Source: an uncultured Burkholderiales bacterium (GTDB taxonomy: Bacteria > Pseudomonadota > Gammaproteobacteria > Burkholderiales > Thiobacillaceae). Taken from it: 64,000 bases of DNA. The notes below the pieces were generated by a model. The model did no database searches, was not told the origin of the DNA, and saw only the letters and a list, made by a program, of their open reading frames with translations. This document shows positions 38,409 to 47,800 of the stretch, one piece after another (position 1 is the stretch's first letter; every line of letters begins with the position of its first letter). A program made the translations under genes and the position numbers. The stretch is taken from the NCBI GenBank assembly GCA_938038385.1, contig CALHRD010000022.1, forward strand, positions 1 through 64,000. Reading direction: 5' to 3'.

Positions 38409-39651
38409 CTCCTTTTAGTTGCTTGATTTCCTCACGCAAAGCCTCGGTCACTCGCTCGGCATGGTCAATCATGATATGTACCTTCGGTGGGTTTCTGGTC
38501 AGCGCCTGCAAGCCCTGTTCCAGCATTCTTACGTCAGCATCCAACCGCCTCAGCAGCCGCGTACGCTGCTGTTCCAGGTCGTGACGCAAATGTGCAGCCT
38601 CTGTTCCGGCATCCTTACGTACGGACTCGATCTGCCCCTTGAGTTCAGCCTCGGTTCTTTCCAGGGCTGCCCGTGCCTCCTCAATTGCTGCATTGGCAGA
38701 TGCTAGTTTCGCTTGCAGGCTGGCGACTTGCCCCCGCAAGTCTTCCGACTGGCGCGCGGCCGCTTCGCTTGCCACAAGGCATTCATTAGCCTGACGTCTA
38801 TAACCCTCACAGGCCACGCCGATTCCCGCAAAGTCGGCCATGCCGGTCAAGGCTTCTAGTTTGCTGGTGTCTGTGTCCAGCTTTTTGGCGGCTGGCGCCC
38901 AGAGGGTGGCGTACAGCATATCGATCACATTGGGGAGGGACAGTCCTCTCGTCTCCGCGAGCCAGATCGCCAGGCAATTTGCAGCGTTCGTGCGTAATTG
39001 ATTAAATTCCGAGTCTTTCAAGAACTTAGCCTGTTTCTCGGCAAGGCAACCCTTGGTTGCTTGAACCAAGGCTTTCAGCCCCATTTCTGGGGGGAGAGCA
39101 CCCTCCAAGTTGCTTATCGCGGCTTGCAAGTCACTCTGCGAAAACAGCGGGTGTTCCAGCATCCGCTCTCGCACGAATTCACGCAGTGCGCCGCGCAATC
39201 CGGGATAGGCCTCAACCTGTCTCGCCACCAGCAAAAGCTGCCGCGGCACGGCAAAAAGTTTGTCTCTATTAACAAGCTCGGATAGCCGCTTAAGTGCCTC
39301 TTCAGACAGACGCGGATCTTGGGCGATTTGCCGTTCGACCTTGGCTTTTAGCGGAACTCTTTTCCCTTTCAACCGGTAGGCATGGGCGATAAACTGCTCC
39401 AAATTCTTGATTTCATTTTTCGGCTTATTGGAAGACTGTTTGTTGCCCTTCTTTGCCTGCTCAGAAGTACCCCCTGCCGATTCACTGGCCTTTCCTGCAG
39501 CATCCGGACTGTTCGCTTGTTGTTCATCACCCGCCCCCGTCTCTCCAGGAGCAGCTTGCTGCCCGCTCGGCGGCGGATAAGGATTAGGCTCTGAATAGCG
39601 GGTCAAGCCGCTCTTCGCATCGGTGATTGGTATGCGCTTATCTTCGGTCAT
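38401..39651 (-). CDS. coiled-coil protein of the BREX-embedded cassette
   Basis: A 416-residue protein with no recognised domain. Residues 1-80 are Ser/Gly/Pro/Gln-rich and probably disordered. Residues 85-270 are helical (LEQFIAHAYRLKGKRVPLK; ALREFVRERMLEHPLFSQSDL). Residues 280-410 form a long coiled coil (LRGQVASLQAKLASANAAIE; RTRLLRRLDADVRMLEQGL). The ATG at 39651 is preferred to GTG at 39654. It lies 11 nt after the zinc-finger gene and overlaps hsp70 by 8 nt. A coiled coil beside an Hsp70 may serve as nucleotide-exchange or scaffold partner (GrpE-like in concept); no homology supports this. Confidence 0.75.
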   Translation of the reverse strand: MTEDKRIPITDAKSGLTRYSEPNPYPPPSGQQAAPGETGAGDEQQANSPDAAGKASESAGGTSEQAKKGNKQSSNKPKNEIKNLEQFIAHAYRLKGKRVPLKAKVERQIAQDPRLSEEALKRLSELVNRDKLFAVPRQLLLVARQVEAYPGLRGALREFVRERMLEHPLFSQSDLQAAISNLEGALPPEMGLKALVQATKGCLAEKQAKFLKDSEFNQLRTNAANCLAIWLAETRGLSLPNVIDMLYATLWAPAAKKLDTDTSKLEALTGMADFAGIGVACEGYRRQANECLVASEAAARQSEDLRGQVASLQAKLASANAAIEEARAALERTEAELKGQIESVRKDAGTEAAHLRHDLEQQRTRLLRRLDADVRMLEQGLQALTRNPPKVHIMIDHAERVTEALREEIKQLKGDD

Positions 39652-39662
39652 CACTGTTCTCT

Positions 39663-40766
39663 CTATTTGCCCAGGCCTGCAGCACTCAAGCGCTCCGCCC
39701 AGCGGGCGGCAACAGGCACATTGATCAGGCTGCGCGCCGTTTTCTTTGCTAGCGTCATGTCACCCGCGGCTGCCGCTGCCTCCGCCAGCAGAATGGTCAA
39801 CTTCAAGCGGTCGTATTCAAGCTCGTCGCGCTTGATCAGCGCCGATATGTTCTCGATTTCACCCGCCAATTCGTTCGCGGGCATCTCCACCCAACGAAGA
39901 ATACGCAGCGTCTCGAAATCGGTTAACAGATCCTCTAGCACGCTGTCATTGTGCTGTTCAGCCCTATCTATCGCTTTCCAAGAGGCAGATTTGAGCGCGG
40001 CTGCAAACTGCTTGGACGCCCTCTGCAGACGGCCTGGCGGCGCAAAGTCCGCTGCGTCGGCGAAATGGTTGAAGTGAAAAGCGATCAGCGCCTGCACCAG
40101 GCGACCGAGCCGTCTATCGTAGTCTTGTAAAGCTGACGCCGCTTGATTGAAGCGGTCCACATAGGCTTCGTAAGGAAGCGAGGTGCTGGCATCCTTTTCC
40201 TTGGCCATCACCCCATACAAGTACTGGCAGATGCTGTCGTAATAGGCCTCGGCGGTGGTATACGGCTTGCATTTTTCGATGAAGGATTCCACGGTCTTGG
40301 CGGTGAGCTCCTTTTTCTTGGCCAATTCCAGGAAGCACGCCTCGACACCTTTCAGATCCCTTTCCTGAGCGATGGAAATGTCCAACTCGAACACCGAGCG
40401 AGCACCCTCATTGATGAGCTCGACCCTGACCTTGTCACGGTTGATCGAGGCCAGCCGGGCCGGCACATCCTTTGGAGGGACTCTCTGATCGTTGACGAAA
40501 GCATCCGTGCAGCGCTCCAAAACAAAATCCGATGGCGAGGCCGTTCTGGACAGCCGAAATGGCGTCGTTCCCAGTTCGATCCCCCTCACAAATAGCTCGG
40601 GTCTTCGGGAAGGATGTGCCTCAAATCGGTGGCGGCGAAGCGCATCCATGGTGTCGAAGCGCTGCTCACAGTGTTTGCAGGCGTAAACAGGCTTTTCCGG
40701 GACATAAGTGACCCCCAGCCCGGTTGGCTCATGAAACTCGATGTACCCCGTATGCCAAAACCCCAT
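39663..40766 (-). CDS. C2H2 zinc-finger protein of the BREX-embedded cassette
   Basis: A 367-residue protein with a canonical C2H2 zinc finger near the N-terminus: Cys30, Cys33, His46, His51 in YACKHCEQRFDTMDALRRH. C2H2 fingers are uncommon in bacteria and suggest DNA, RNA or protein recognition. The rest (90-367) is helical with no recognised fold (EACFLELAKKKELTAKTVES; YDRRLGRLVQALIAFHFNHF). AAGGAGG lies 6 nt before the ATG, the strongest ribosome binding site in the cassette. It starts 16 nt after pglX. Function unknown; it probably acts with the next two genes. Confidence 0.78.
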   Translation of the reverse strand: MGFWHTGYIEFHEPTGLGVTYVPEKPVYACKHCEQRFDTMDALRRHRFEAHPSRRPELFVRGIELGTTPFRLSRTASPSDFVLERCTDAFVNDQRVPPKDVPARLASINRDKVRVELINEGARSVFELDISIAQERDLKGVEACFLELAKKKELTAKTVESFIEKCKPYTTAEAYYDSICQYLYGVMAKEKDASTSLPYEAYVDRFNQAASALQDYDRRLGRLVQALIAFHFNHFADAADFAPPGRLQRASKQFAAALKSASWKAIDRAEQHNDSVLEDLLTDFETLRILRWVEMPANELAGEIENISALIKRDELEYDRLKLTILLAEAAAAAGDMTLAKKTARSLINVPVAARWAERLSAAGLGK

Positions 40767-40782
40767 GTGCCCCTCCTTTTCC

Positions 40783-43700
40783 TTATTCTTTATGAGCCGC
40801 TCGCTTTTCCGCCAGCGTCAAATGGTGGTCGTTGATGCGGTCGCCCTTGAACACCTTGAACCAGGGGGCCGACTCCACGTCCTTGCCCCGGTCTTTGTCC
40901 CACTTGATGTTGAGCTTGGGCGGTTTGTTGTGGCGCAGGACCTCGGCGGTCATGAAGGGGCGGATGTTGAGGCGCACGCCGTCGTTAAGGTCGGGGTCCC
41001 AGCCGATGGGTTGGCTCTCCAGGGGCTTCCAGCGGACGAAGATGTCGTAGGGGGCTTCGCCTTCGAGGATTTTCTCCAGCTTGGCCTTCAGCGACTGCGC
41101 GGCGGCCAGGCGCAGGTCGGCGCCGTCCACGCCGTCGCGGGCGGCGCGTTCCTGGGTGCGTATCCAGTCGCCCAGGTAGGTGTAGATGAGCGTCTCCAAG
41201 TTCTTGCGGTCGAGCTTGTGGTAGTTGACCAGGGCCGCGAAGCCGTCCTTCAGGCCGTCCCAGACGTGCCAGATGAAGGGCCGGTGGTGGAAGCGCTTGC
41301 AGTGCTGCTCGAAGAAGCGCTCGCGCAGCCAGTAGTCCAACCCCTTGCCGGCGCAGTCAGCCTGGTCGAGCAGTTTGTCCAGGGTGCCTTGCTGCCAGTC
41401 CGCGCCCCAGGCGGCGATGAGCAGGTCCAGCAGGCGTTCGGCGGCCGGTTTTTCGCCGCGCACCGGGGGCAGGCAGACGATGCCGTCGTCATCGGCCAGG
41501 GCGGCGAGCTTGGCCGACTCAGCAATCCAGGCATGGGCCTCATCGGAGAGTTCCATCTCGGCGTCGGTCTCCGCCGGCCAGCGGTAGCCCAGCAGACGGG
41601 CAACGGCCACCTGCAAGGGGTCGGTGGCCGGCTTGGGATGGCCGTGGAATATCCACTGGGTGGGGTCGTCGGAGTAGGGTTTGGGCAGGCCGTTGGGATA
41701 GCGCTCGGCGGCGACTTGCTGCCAGTGTGCGAGGTCGAAGGGGACCTTGACCAAGGTGGCATTAGTCACGTTCATTTTCTGATTTATTTTTCTAACTTCC
41801 CGCCCATATTCGCCGCCTTCGCAATACACCCACAGCGCTGGGAGGTTAGCCTCATTCAACAACGTAATTACCGCACAGTTGCAGTCGAAACGGTCACCCG
41901 AATACAGGGTGACAGGTAGTTGGCCCATCTGGCTAACCACTACCCCATGCTTGCTCCAAGCAGACTTACCCCTGAATGTTGCGCCCTCCTGACACACTTC
42001 CGTAATAGCGCCGTATCCATCTTCCCAGAATAGAATCGCTGAGCGACCACCAAACGACCGCGTTTCATTGACGGTACTTTGGAAGAGAACCCACCCACCG
42101 TGTATAGCAGGAATCTCCCATAAGCCACGTTGAAAGCGCGGTATATCCGAGGTCGCGATTCCTTGCCATGCATTTCCGTAGTTCAAGAGCAACTCGCCTG
42201 TGCCCCGCTCCTGCAAGGAAATAATGCTGTCTGGATTCTTGAGCTGGGCGGATTGAAGAAAGAGTTGAGGAGCAAGAGCGCGTAAAGCGTGGGCCTTTTT
42301 CGTCGCCCCTTCGACGCGTGTCAAATCAAGGCCGAAGAAGCGGTGAGCTTCTGTTGGCTGCTGGTTGGATAGCGCAAGCAACAGACTCTGTACGACTTCA
42401 CCAGAAATGGTTTCAAAAGCCCCAGACCCCAACTGAAAGAGTGCCAGAACAGATGTTTCACGAAGTAAATGAGCGCGCTGTTTAGCGTACCGGCTAAGAA
42501 ACAGCCAGTTCTGGGGAATGACCACCTGAACCACACCCCCTTCCTCCAGCGCCAAGTCCAAGTTGCGTTCCAGGAAGACATTAGCCAAGTCCTGTTTTGC
42601 ATGTGGATAGTGGGCGTCGCAAAAATCCTTGAGATGGTCGGACTGCCTGCCTCTTGCTAGATACGGCACATTGGTAATGACCAAGTGGTAACGCTGGGCC
42701 AGGATGCGGGCGGCATCCAGCAAGCCCTGGGCACTCACAGCGGCATCCCAGAGGTCTTGGCTGTCGTTCAACAGGCCTGCCCGCTCCTGGGTCAGGGCGG
42801 TGCTGAGCATGGCATGAAGGCCAGCGTAGTCACTAGTGGCCAGGTCGTTGCGCAGGCTGCGCCAAGGGTCGAGCAGGCTTCCGAGGAGCGGCGCCTCGCG
42901 CATGCTGGCGTGGAGCAGCTTCAGGTCCTGGCGCAGCAGGACGGCATGAGGCGCGTCGTCCGGCACCAGCGCGGCCCAGTCCTCGGCTTTGGCCGAAACC
43001 TTGAGGCCGCAGCAGGCGATGTTGAGGGCCGGCAGCACGCGGTAGCCCAAAGGCTTGCCCTCACCCCCGGCCCCTCTCCCGCTTGCGGGAGAGGGGAGGT
43101 CAGGGTAAGTCCACGCGGCCAGGGCCAGGGCGAAGGCGGCGATTTCCACGCAGCGGGGGTCGATTTCCAGCCCGTGCAGGTTGTCGGCGATGACCGCATC
43201 CACCGCCTCGCGCGCGCTGAGCCCCTCCGCCTGCATGCGCATGGGCACCAGCAGGTGGAAGGCGGCGACGATGAAGTGGCCGGAGCCGCAGCAGGGGTCG
43301 AGGAGCTTGAAGTCCTTGAGGGTGTCGGGCCAGCCCTCGAACTTGCCGGCGGCGGGCGTGCCGTCTTCCAGCGTCCTGAGATAGGCCAGGTCCACTGGGC
43401 AGGGCTCGCCGGGGTGGCGAGTCTGCCACCACGCGCCCAGCGAGTTGTGGAGCAGGAACGCCACCATGTAGGGCTCGGTGAAAAGCTGGGTGACGGCGGG
43501 GAGTTCGTCGGCGCCGATTTTCACCTCGGAGGCGTTCACCTCGTCCTTGCGCTTGGCCTGCCAGAACTGATAGACCCAGCCCAGGCTATCGGAGGCGCGG
43601 AAGGTGTCCACATCCAGGCCGGAGACGAGCTTGGCCAGTTCGCGCTGGTGCTCGGGGGCGAGGCGTAGCTGCAGGGCCGGGGCGTCCTTGCGGAAGACCT

Positions 43701-44121
43701 GGGGCAGCATGCGGGCGGCGTAGCGCCCGGCCAGTTCCCAGCCATCCAATGCGCCTTCGTCCTTGGCGAGTTCGTCGCAATCGGCCAGGGAGACGGCCAC
43801 GCCGTCCGGGTGCATGAGCAGGTTGTTTTCGGCCAGGAACCGGGCGAAGAGCATGCGGTGCCAGTGCTCGTAGGCGACTTCCCAGACCAGGTGGCGGATG
43901 TCCTGCCGTTCGTCCTTGTGCTTGACGTCGCCCAACTGGCGGCCGTGCAGGCGCAAGCGCCGGCGCAGTTCGCGCTGCTCTTCGGTGAGGTGGGCCGGCG
44001 CGCTGGGTTCACCGATGCCCAGGTGTTCCAGGGCGGCGCGGGCGGCGGTTTCGGCGACGTCACGGGCCGCCTTGACGGTGTTTTCCAGGCGGGTGCGCAG
44101 GGGTTTGCTCAGGGGCTTCAT
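40783..44121 (-). CDS. pglX: BREX adenine-specific DNA methyltransferase PglX
   Basis: A 1112-residue N6-adenine methyltransferase of type I BREX, which marks host DNA at the BREX site and helps block phage replication. SAM motif I is LDPCCGSGHF (274-283) and the catalytic NPPY-type motif is NVPY (484-487). The C-terminal half is probably the target-recognition region. The ATG overlaps the vapC stop (ATGA), so its translation is coupled to the toxin gene. Oddity: residues 343-356 (PSPASGRGAGGEGK) are encoded by a REP-like palindrome inside the gene. Confidence 0.96.
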   Translation of the reverse strand: MKPLSKPLRTRLENTVKAARDVAETAARAALEHLGIGEPSAPAHLTEEQRELRRRLRLHGRQLGDVKHKDERQDIRHLVWEVAYEHWHRMLFARFLAENNLLMHPDGVAVSLADCDELAKDEGALDGWELAGRYAARMLPQVFRKDAPALQLRLAPEHQRELAKLVSGLDVDTFRASDSLGWVYQFWQAKRKDEVNASEVKIGADELPAVTQLFTEPYMVAFLLHNSLGAWWQTRHPGEPCPVDLAYLRTLEDGTPAAGKFEGWPDTLKDFKLLDPCCGSGHFIVAAFHLLVPMRMQAEGLSAREAVDAVIADNLHGLEIDPRCVEIAAFALALAAWTYPDLPSPASGRGAGGEGKPLGYRVLPALNIACCGLKVSAKAEDWAALVPDDAPHAVLLRQDLKLLHASMREAPLLGSLLDPWRSLRNDLATSDYAGLHAMLSTALTQERAGLLNDSQDLWDAAVSAQGLLDAARILAQRYHLVITNVPYLARGRQSDHLKDFCDAHYPHAKQDLANVFLERNLDLALEEGGVVQVVIPQNWLFLSRYAKQRAHLLRETSVLALFQLGSGAFETISGEVVQSLLLALSNQQPTEAHRFFGLDLTRVEGATKKAHALRALAPQLFLQSAQLKNPDSIISLQERGTGELLLNYGNAWQGIATSDIPRFQRGLWEIPAIHGGWVLFQSTVNETRSFGGRSAILFWEDGYGAITEVCQEGATFRGKSAWSKHGVVVSQMGQLPVTLYSGDRFDCNCAVITLLNEANLPALWVYCEGGEYGREVRKINQKMNVTNATLVKVPFDLAHWQQVAAERYPNGLPKPYSDDPTQWIFHGHPKPATDPLQVAVARLLGYRWPAETDAEMELSDEAHAWIAESAKLAALADDDGIVCLPPVRGEKPAAERLLDLLIAAWGADWQQGTLDKLLDQADCAGKGLDYWLRERFFEQHCKRFHHRPFIWHVWDGLKDGFAALVNYHKLDRKNLETLIYTYLGDWIRTQERAARDGVDGADLRLAAAQSLKAKLEKILEGEAPYDIFVRWKPLESQPIGWDPDLNDGVRLNIRPFMTAEVLRHNKPPKLNIKWDKDRGKDVESAPWFKVFKGDRINDHHLTLAEKRAAHKE
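43058..43106. repeat. REP-like palindrome inserted in pglX
   Basis: The core is a perfect inverted repeat, CCCCTCTCCCGC-TT-GCGGGAGAGGGG, at 43071-43096, flanked by CCCTCACCCCCGG and AGGTCAGGGT. This form is familiar as an intergenic REP element of proteobacteria. Here it lies in frame within pglX, between motif I and the NVPY motif. Confidence 0.8.
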
Positions 44122-44522
44122 GCAGCGGCCAACCAGTTTTCCAGCTTGAGACCGGGGTAGTCCTTAAAGTCGGCTTCGTTGTTGGTCACCAGGGTAGCGC
44201 CAAGGCTCAAGGCATGGGCGGCGATGAGGCGGTCCATTGCATTGCGGCGGCGGTCCGGGACGATGGCACGTAGGCGGCCATAGGCCAGGGATGCCGCCAC
44301 ATCGAAGGGCACGATGGGAACACGGCTCACAATCATGTCGAGCACCATTTCATCTCGCGCGCGGTTGGCGGCCTGCATCTCAATGCCCGCCCGCAATTCA
44401 GCATGCGTCACGGCCGACATGACGGCCTGCCCCTGTCGCAACCCTTCAAATCGAGTACGCAACGAAGGGGGATGCTGCTTGGCGAGGTAGATGCAGATAT
44501 TGGTGTCGAGCATGTACAGCAT
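44118..44522 (-). CDS. vapC: VapC-family PIN-domain toxin
   Basis: A 134-residue PIN-domain ribonuclease. Acidic residues are in place: Asp6 (MLDTNICIYLAK), Glu near 42 (THAELRAGIEM), Asp near 97 (NAMDRLIAAHAL) and the TNNEADF end. VapC toxins cleave tRNA or rRNA. It follows vapB by 3 nt and overlaps pglX by 4 nt. Placement between brxC and pglX, on the operon strand, means loss of the BREX transcript would also deplete its labile antitoxin. Full length. Confidence 0.92.
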   Translation of the reverse strand: MLYMLDTNICIYLAKQHPPSLRTRFEGLRQGQAVMSAVTHAELRAGIEMQAANRARDEMVLDMIVSRVPIVPFDVAASLAYGRLRAIVPDRRRNAMDRLIAAHALSLGATLVTNNEADFKDYPGLKLENWLAAA

Positions 44523-44525
44523 CGC

Positions 44526-44801
44526 TCACCCCTTGCTTGCCTTGCTGGAGTTGTTTGCAAAGACGCCACTCCAATCACGCTCATGCTCTTCATGGAACTC
44601 GCGCCCTTCCGCCATGAAATCGGGGCTGAACATGGCGAATACGTCCATCAGGTCAGCCAATGTCTTCGTTTCCACCGGCTTTACCACCAGGGTGTTGCCG
44701 ACACGCTCGATTTCGACCTCCTGGGAGGCTTCGACGATGGCCAGTTCCTTGGGGATGCGGATGGCGAGGGAATTTCCACTCTTGAATACACGGGTCAGCA
44801 T
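44526..44801 (-). CDS. vapB: VapB-family antitoxin (AbrB-like)
   Basis: A 91-residue antitoxin with an N-terminal AbrB/SpoVT swapped-hairpin DNA-binding domain (MLTRVFKSGNSLAIRIPKEL ... VEIERVGNTLVVKP) and an acidic, helical C-terminus (about 50-91) that would mask VapC. Two adjacent ATGs occur; the second, at 44801, sits better behind GGAGG. The 53-nt gap after brxC is the widest in the operon and could hold a promoter or operator for vapBC. Confidence 0.9.
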   Translation of the reverse strand: MLTRVFKSGNSLAIRIPKELAIVEASQEVEIERVGNTLVVKPVETKTLADLMDVFAMFSPDFMAEGREFHEEHERDWSGVFANNSSKASKG

Positions 44802-44854
44802 CATGGCCTCCTGAAACCAATGTATATACAGGATATACCGCGTAGGTGGTTGGT

Positions 44855-47800
44855 TCAACCTGGGATGACTGGCCCGTGTTCGAGCTGCTTGAGCAGGGCG
44901 GTCTCGGCTTCCGCCAGCCAGGCCTTGACCTCGTCGGGGCTGTTGAGCGCACGGCTGGGCAGGCTAACCCGCCGGACGGTGGGCATGAGCTTGCGCGCAG
45001 CGGCGAGACGAGCTTGGTCAAAGCGGCTGGCCAGGGCCTCGCGCCGGTCCGCCCAACGGGCCAGGGGGCAATCGTCCAGGGCCTGTTCCAAGGCGGCGGC
45101 GGAACTCATGTCCGGTATCTGGGCGGGTTCCAGACCAGCTTCCTTTAGGAGAAGGGTCTGGTCGGCGGCGCTCAGCTTCTGCCAGGACTCATCGGCCTGG
45201 AGGGCGCTCAGACGTTGGGTGTACTCGTCCTGGAAAGCCTGGACGTGGTGGTTCAGTGAGCGGCGGAGCAGGTCCACCGTTTTTTCCAAAAGGGCCTGGA
45301 CGGGGTCGGGGTTGGACAGCAAGGCGCGCTGGTCGGCGATAGCCTTGGCCTCTTGTGCCAGGTCGGCGTAAGGGCCGAGTTCCTTGGCTTGCGCGAGCAG
45401 GCTGGTCAGCTGCACCCAATTGGGCCAGCGCTTGTCGATGGCTTGAGCGGCCTGCTGCCAGGCCTGGGCTTCCGCCAGGAGCTTGTCCTTGTCGGCATGC
45501 AGTTGTACCAGCAGGGTGTTGCCGGTGAGCTGTTCGAGCTGGTTCAGATGCGCCTTGTCCGGGACAGCGGGCTTGGGGGCATCGCCGCCGGCCCGGTCGG
45601 CTCGGGATTTGAGTTCTTCCAGCAACAGCATGGCCTTCTGCAGCTCTTCCTGGGGCTGGCAGGGAATGCCCAGGTCCTGCATGAGCTTGCGCAGCTGGAT
45701 GAGTTGCACCGGGGTGATGGTGACGGACTCCGGCTTGAAGGTGGTCTGGGTGAGCTTGTTGCGCTCCAGGCCCTTGGCATCCACCGCCTTGTGCGCCGCA
45801 TCCAGCGCGCGCAAATGGCCGCTGGCCAGCAGCGCATAGAGCGCGCCGTCCACCGCATCCTGCGGCCAGCCATAGGGCGGCCCACGGAAGTGGTCGCGGA
45901 TTTCGCTGCCTTTCTTGCTGCCGGCGATGTACTTCAGTATCGCGGCGCAGACCGGGTGTTTGTCGGTGTCGCCCTTGTAGCCGACGGCTTCCAGGGCTTG
46001 GCTGTCGTTCTTGCGCGCCCGGTCCAGGACTTTGTCCCAACCGGTCTGGTCGGCCACGTCGAACTGGGGATAGAGGCGGATGACGGATTTTTGCCCAGCG
46101 GCGGTGAGCTTGCCGGCCAGGTCGTCGGGGTCGGTGACCTCGGTGCCGCCCGCCTGGAAGACGCGGGCGCCGGCGAATACCTCACCAAGCAGCGTCTGAA
46201 TCTGGCGCTCGGCGGCGTTGAGTTTGGTGGTCATCGCGCTGCGGGCTTCCTCTCCCTCGGGAGTGGAGGGCATGCCTTTGACGTCCAGCGTGGCCCTGGC
46301 CGCCTTCATGGCGACGATGGCATTGGCCAGCTCAGTCTTGTTGCGGGCGGGCAGGTAAACGAACAGGCTGGGGTCGCTGTTGCCGACGGCGCGGGCCTCG
46401 GCCAGGAAGGATTTCTCGTCGGTCTGCCAGCCATCCTGAATCCAGGCGACGATGCGCTCGGCGTGGTCCTTGGGCAGCTCGGCGTCGAAGCTCGCGGAGA
46501 GGTCGCGCGCCTCCTTGCCTTGGGAAAGCCGCACCTGGCGCAGGATATCCAAGGCCTGCTTGCGGAAAAGGTCGGCACGCTCCTGCTCGATGCGGGTGAC
46601 GGAGCTCTTGAGCTCCGATTCCTGGTGCCGGTATTCGTCCTGCCAGGCGCTGCTCTCGCGCGTTTGCAGGCGGTATTCCACCCCGTGGGTCGTGGTGATG
46701 CCCATGACCAGGCCGGCCTTCTCTTGCAGTTCGTGCAGCAGGTCGGGGATGCGCTTGCGCAGGTCGGCCGAGCCGGCGGGCAGGTCCACCACAAGCAGGT
46801 CGGCCAGGGTGTCGGCGGTGGCGCGTACCCCGGTATCGGCCACGGCCTCCGTGGGCAGCTTGCCGATGAGGTAAATCAGCTTGAGCAGACGCGCCTTGAG
46901 CGGGTCGTCGCCCTTGCCGGCAGCCAGGGCCTCGATGTGGTTGTAGGCCTCGCGCGACAGGGCGGCGGTTTGCAGCAGGCTGATGGCGTTCTGGTCGTAG
47001 ATGAAGTCGCCCGGCACCACATGGCCCAGCGGCTGGTCACCGGTGGCGATGACGGCTTCATGCACTACGCGCAACTGGTTGCGCAGCTGGGCCACCGTGC
47101 CCGTGGTGTCCACGGCGCGCATGACCCGCTCCCAAAAGCGGCGACGCACCGGCAGGATGGGATAGTCGGCCACCATCACTTCTTCGTCGGCGACGGTGTG
47201 CTCCAGCTTGGTGCCGTGGAGGTGGCGCGAAATCTCGCCGAGGCAATCCTGTAGGACCTGTTCCACTTTGGGCACCGCGCTGGGTTTCTTGGCCAGGATG
47301 ATTTCGCGGATGACACCCTCCACGTCCGTGTCGGACAGGGAGACCTGGATCGGGAAACGGCCCAGCAGCTTGGACAACGTGGGCGTGCCGGCCAGGGCGG
47401 TCTGCCCGGTGCCGACGAAGAGCAGCCGGCCGCCGAAGTGCTTGCAGCAGGTCTCGACTGCCTCCTGCAGGCGGTAGGCGCGGTCGGCGCTGTCGCCGAT
47501 GTATTGCTGCACCTCATCCAGGACGATGACCGTGAGGGGGAACTTGTTGTCGTGGGCCAGGGCATCGTGGATGGCGTCCACGAGCTCGTCGTTGGAAAGG
47601 TCGGTGACCTCGCGGTATTGGTCCTTGAGGAGCATGCGGGCGTTCTTGGCGTTGTCCGCGAAGTCCGGATAGACCTTGAGTAGCGCGCTCGCCAGCACCG
47701 GGGAGACGTACATCTCCTTGAGCTCGCGCTCGAAGCTCTCGCCCTGGGCCTCGACTTCGGCCTTCAAGGCGTCCAGCAGACCTTTGCCCTTGAGCCAGAG

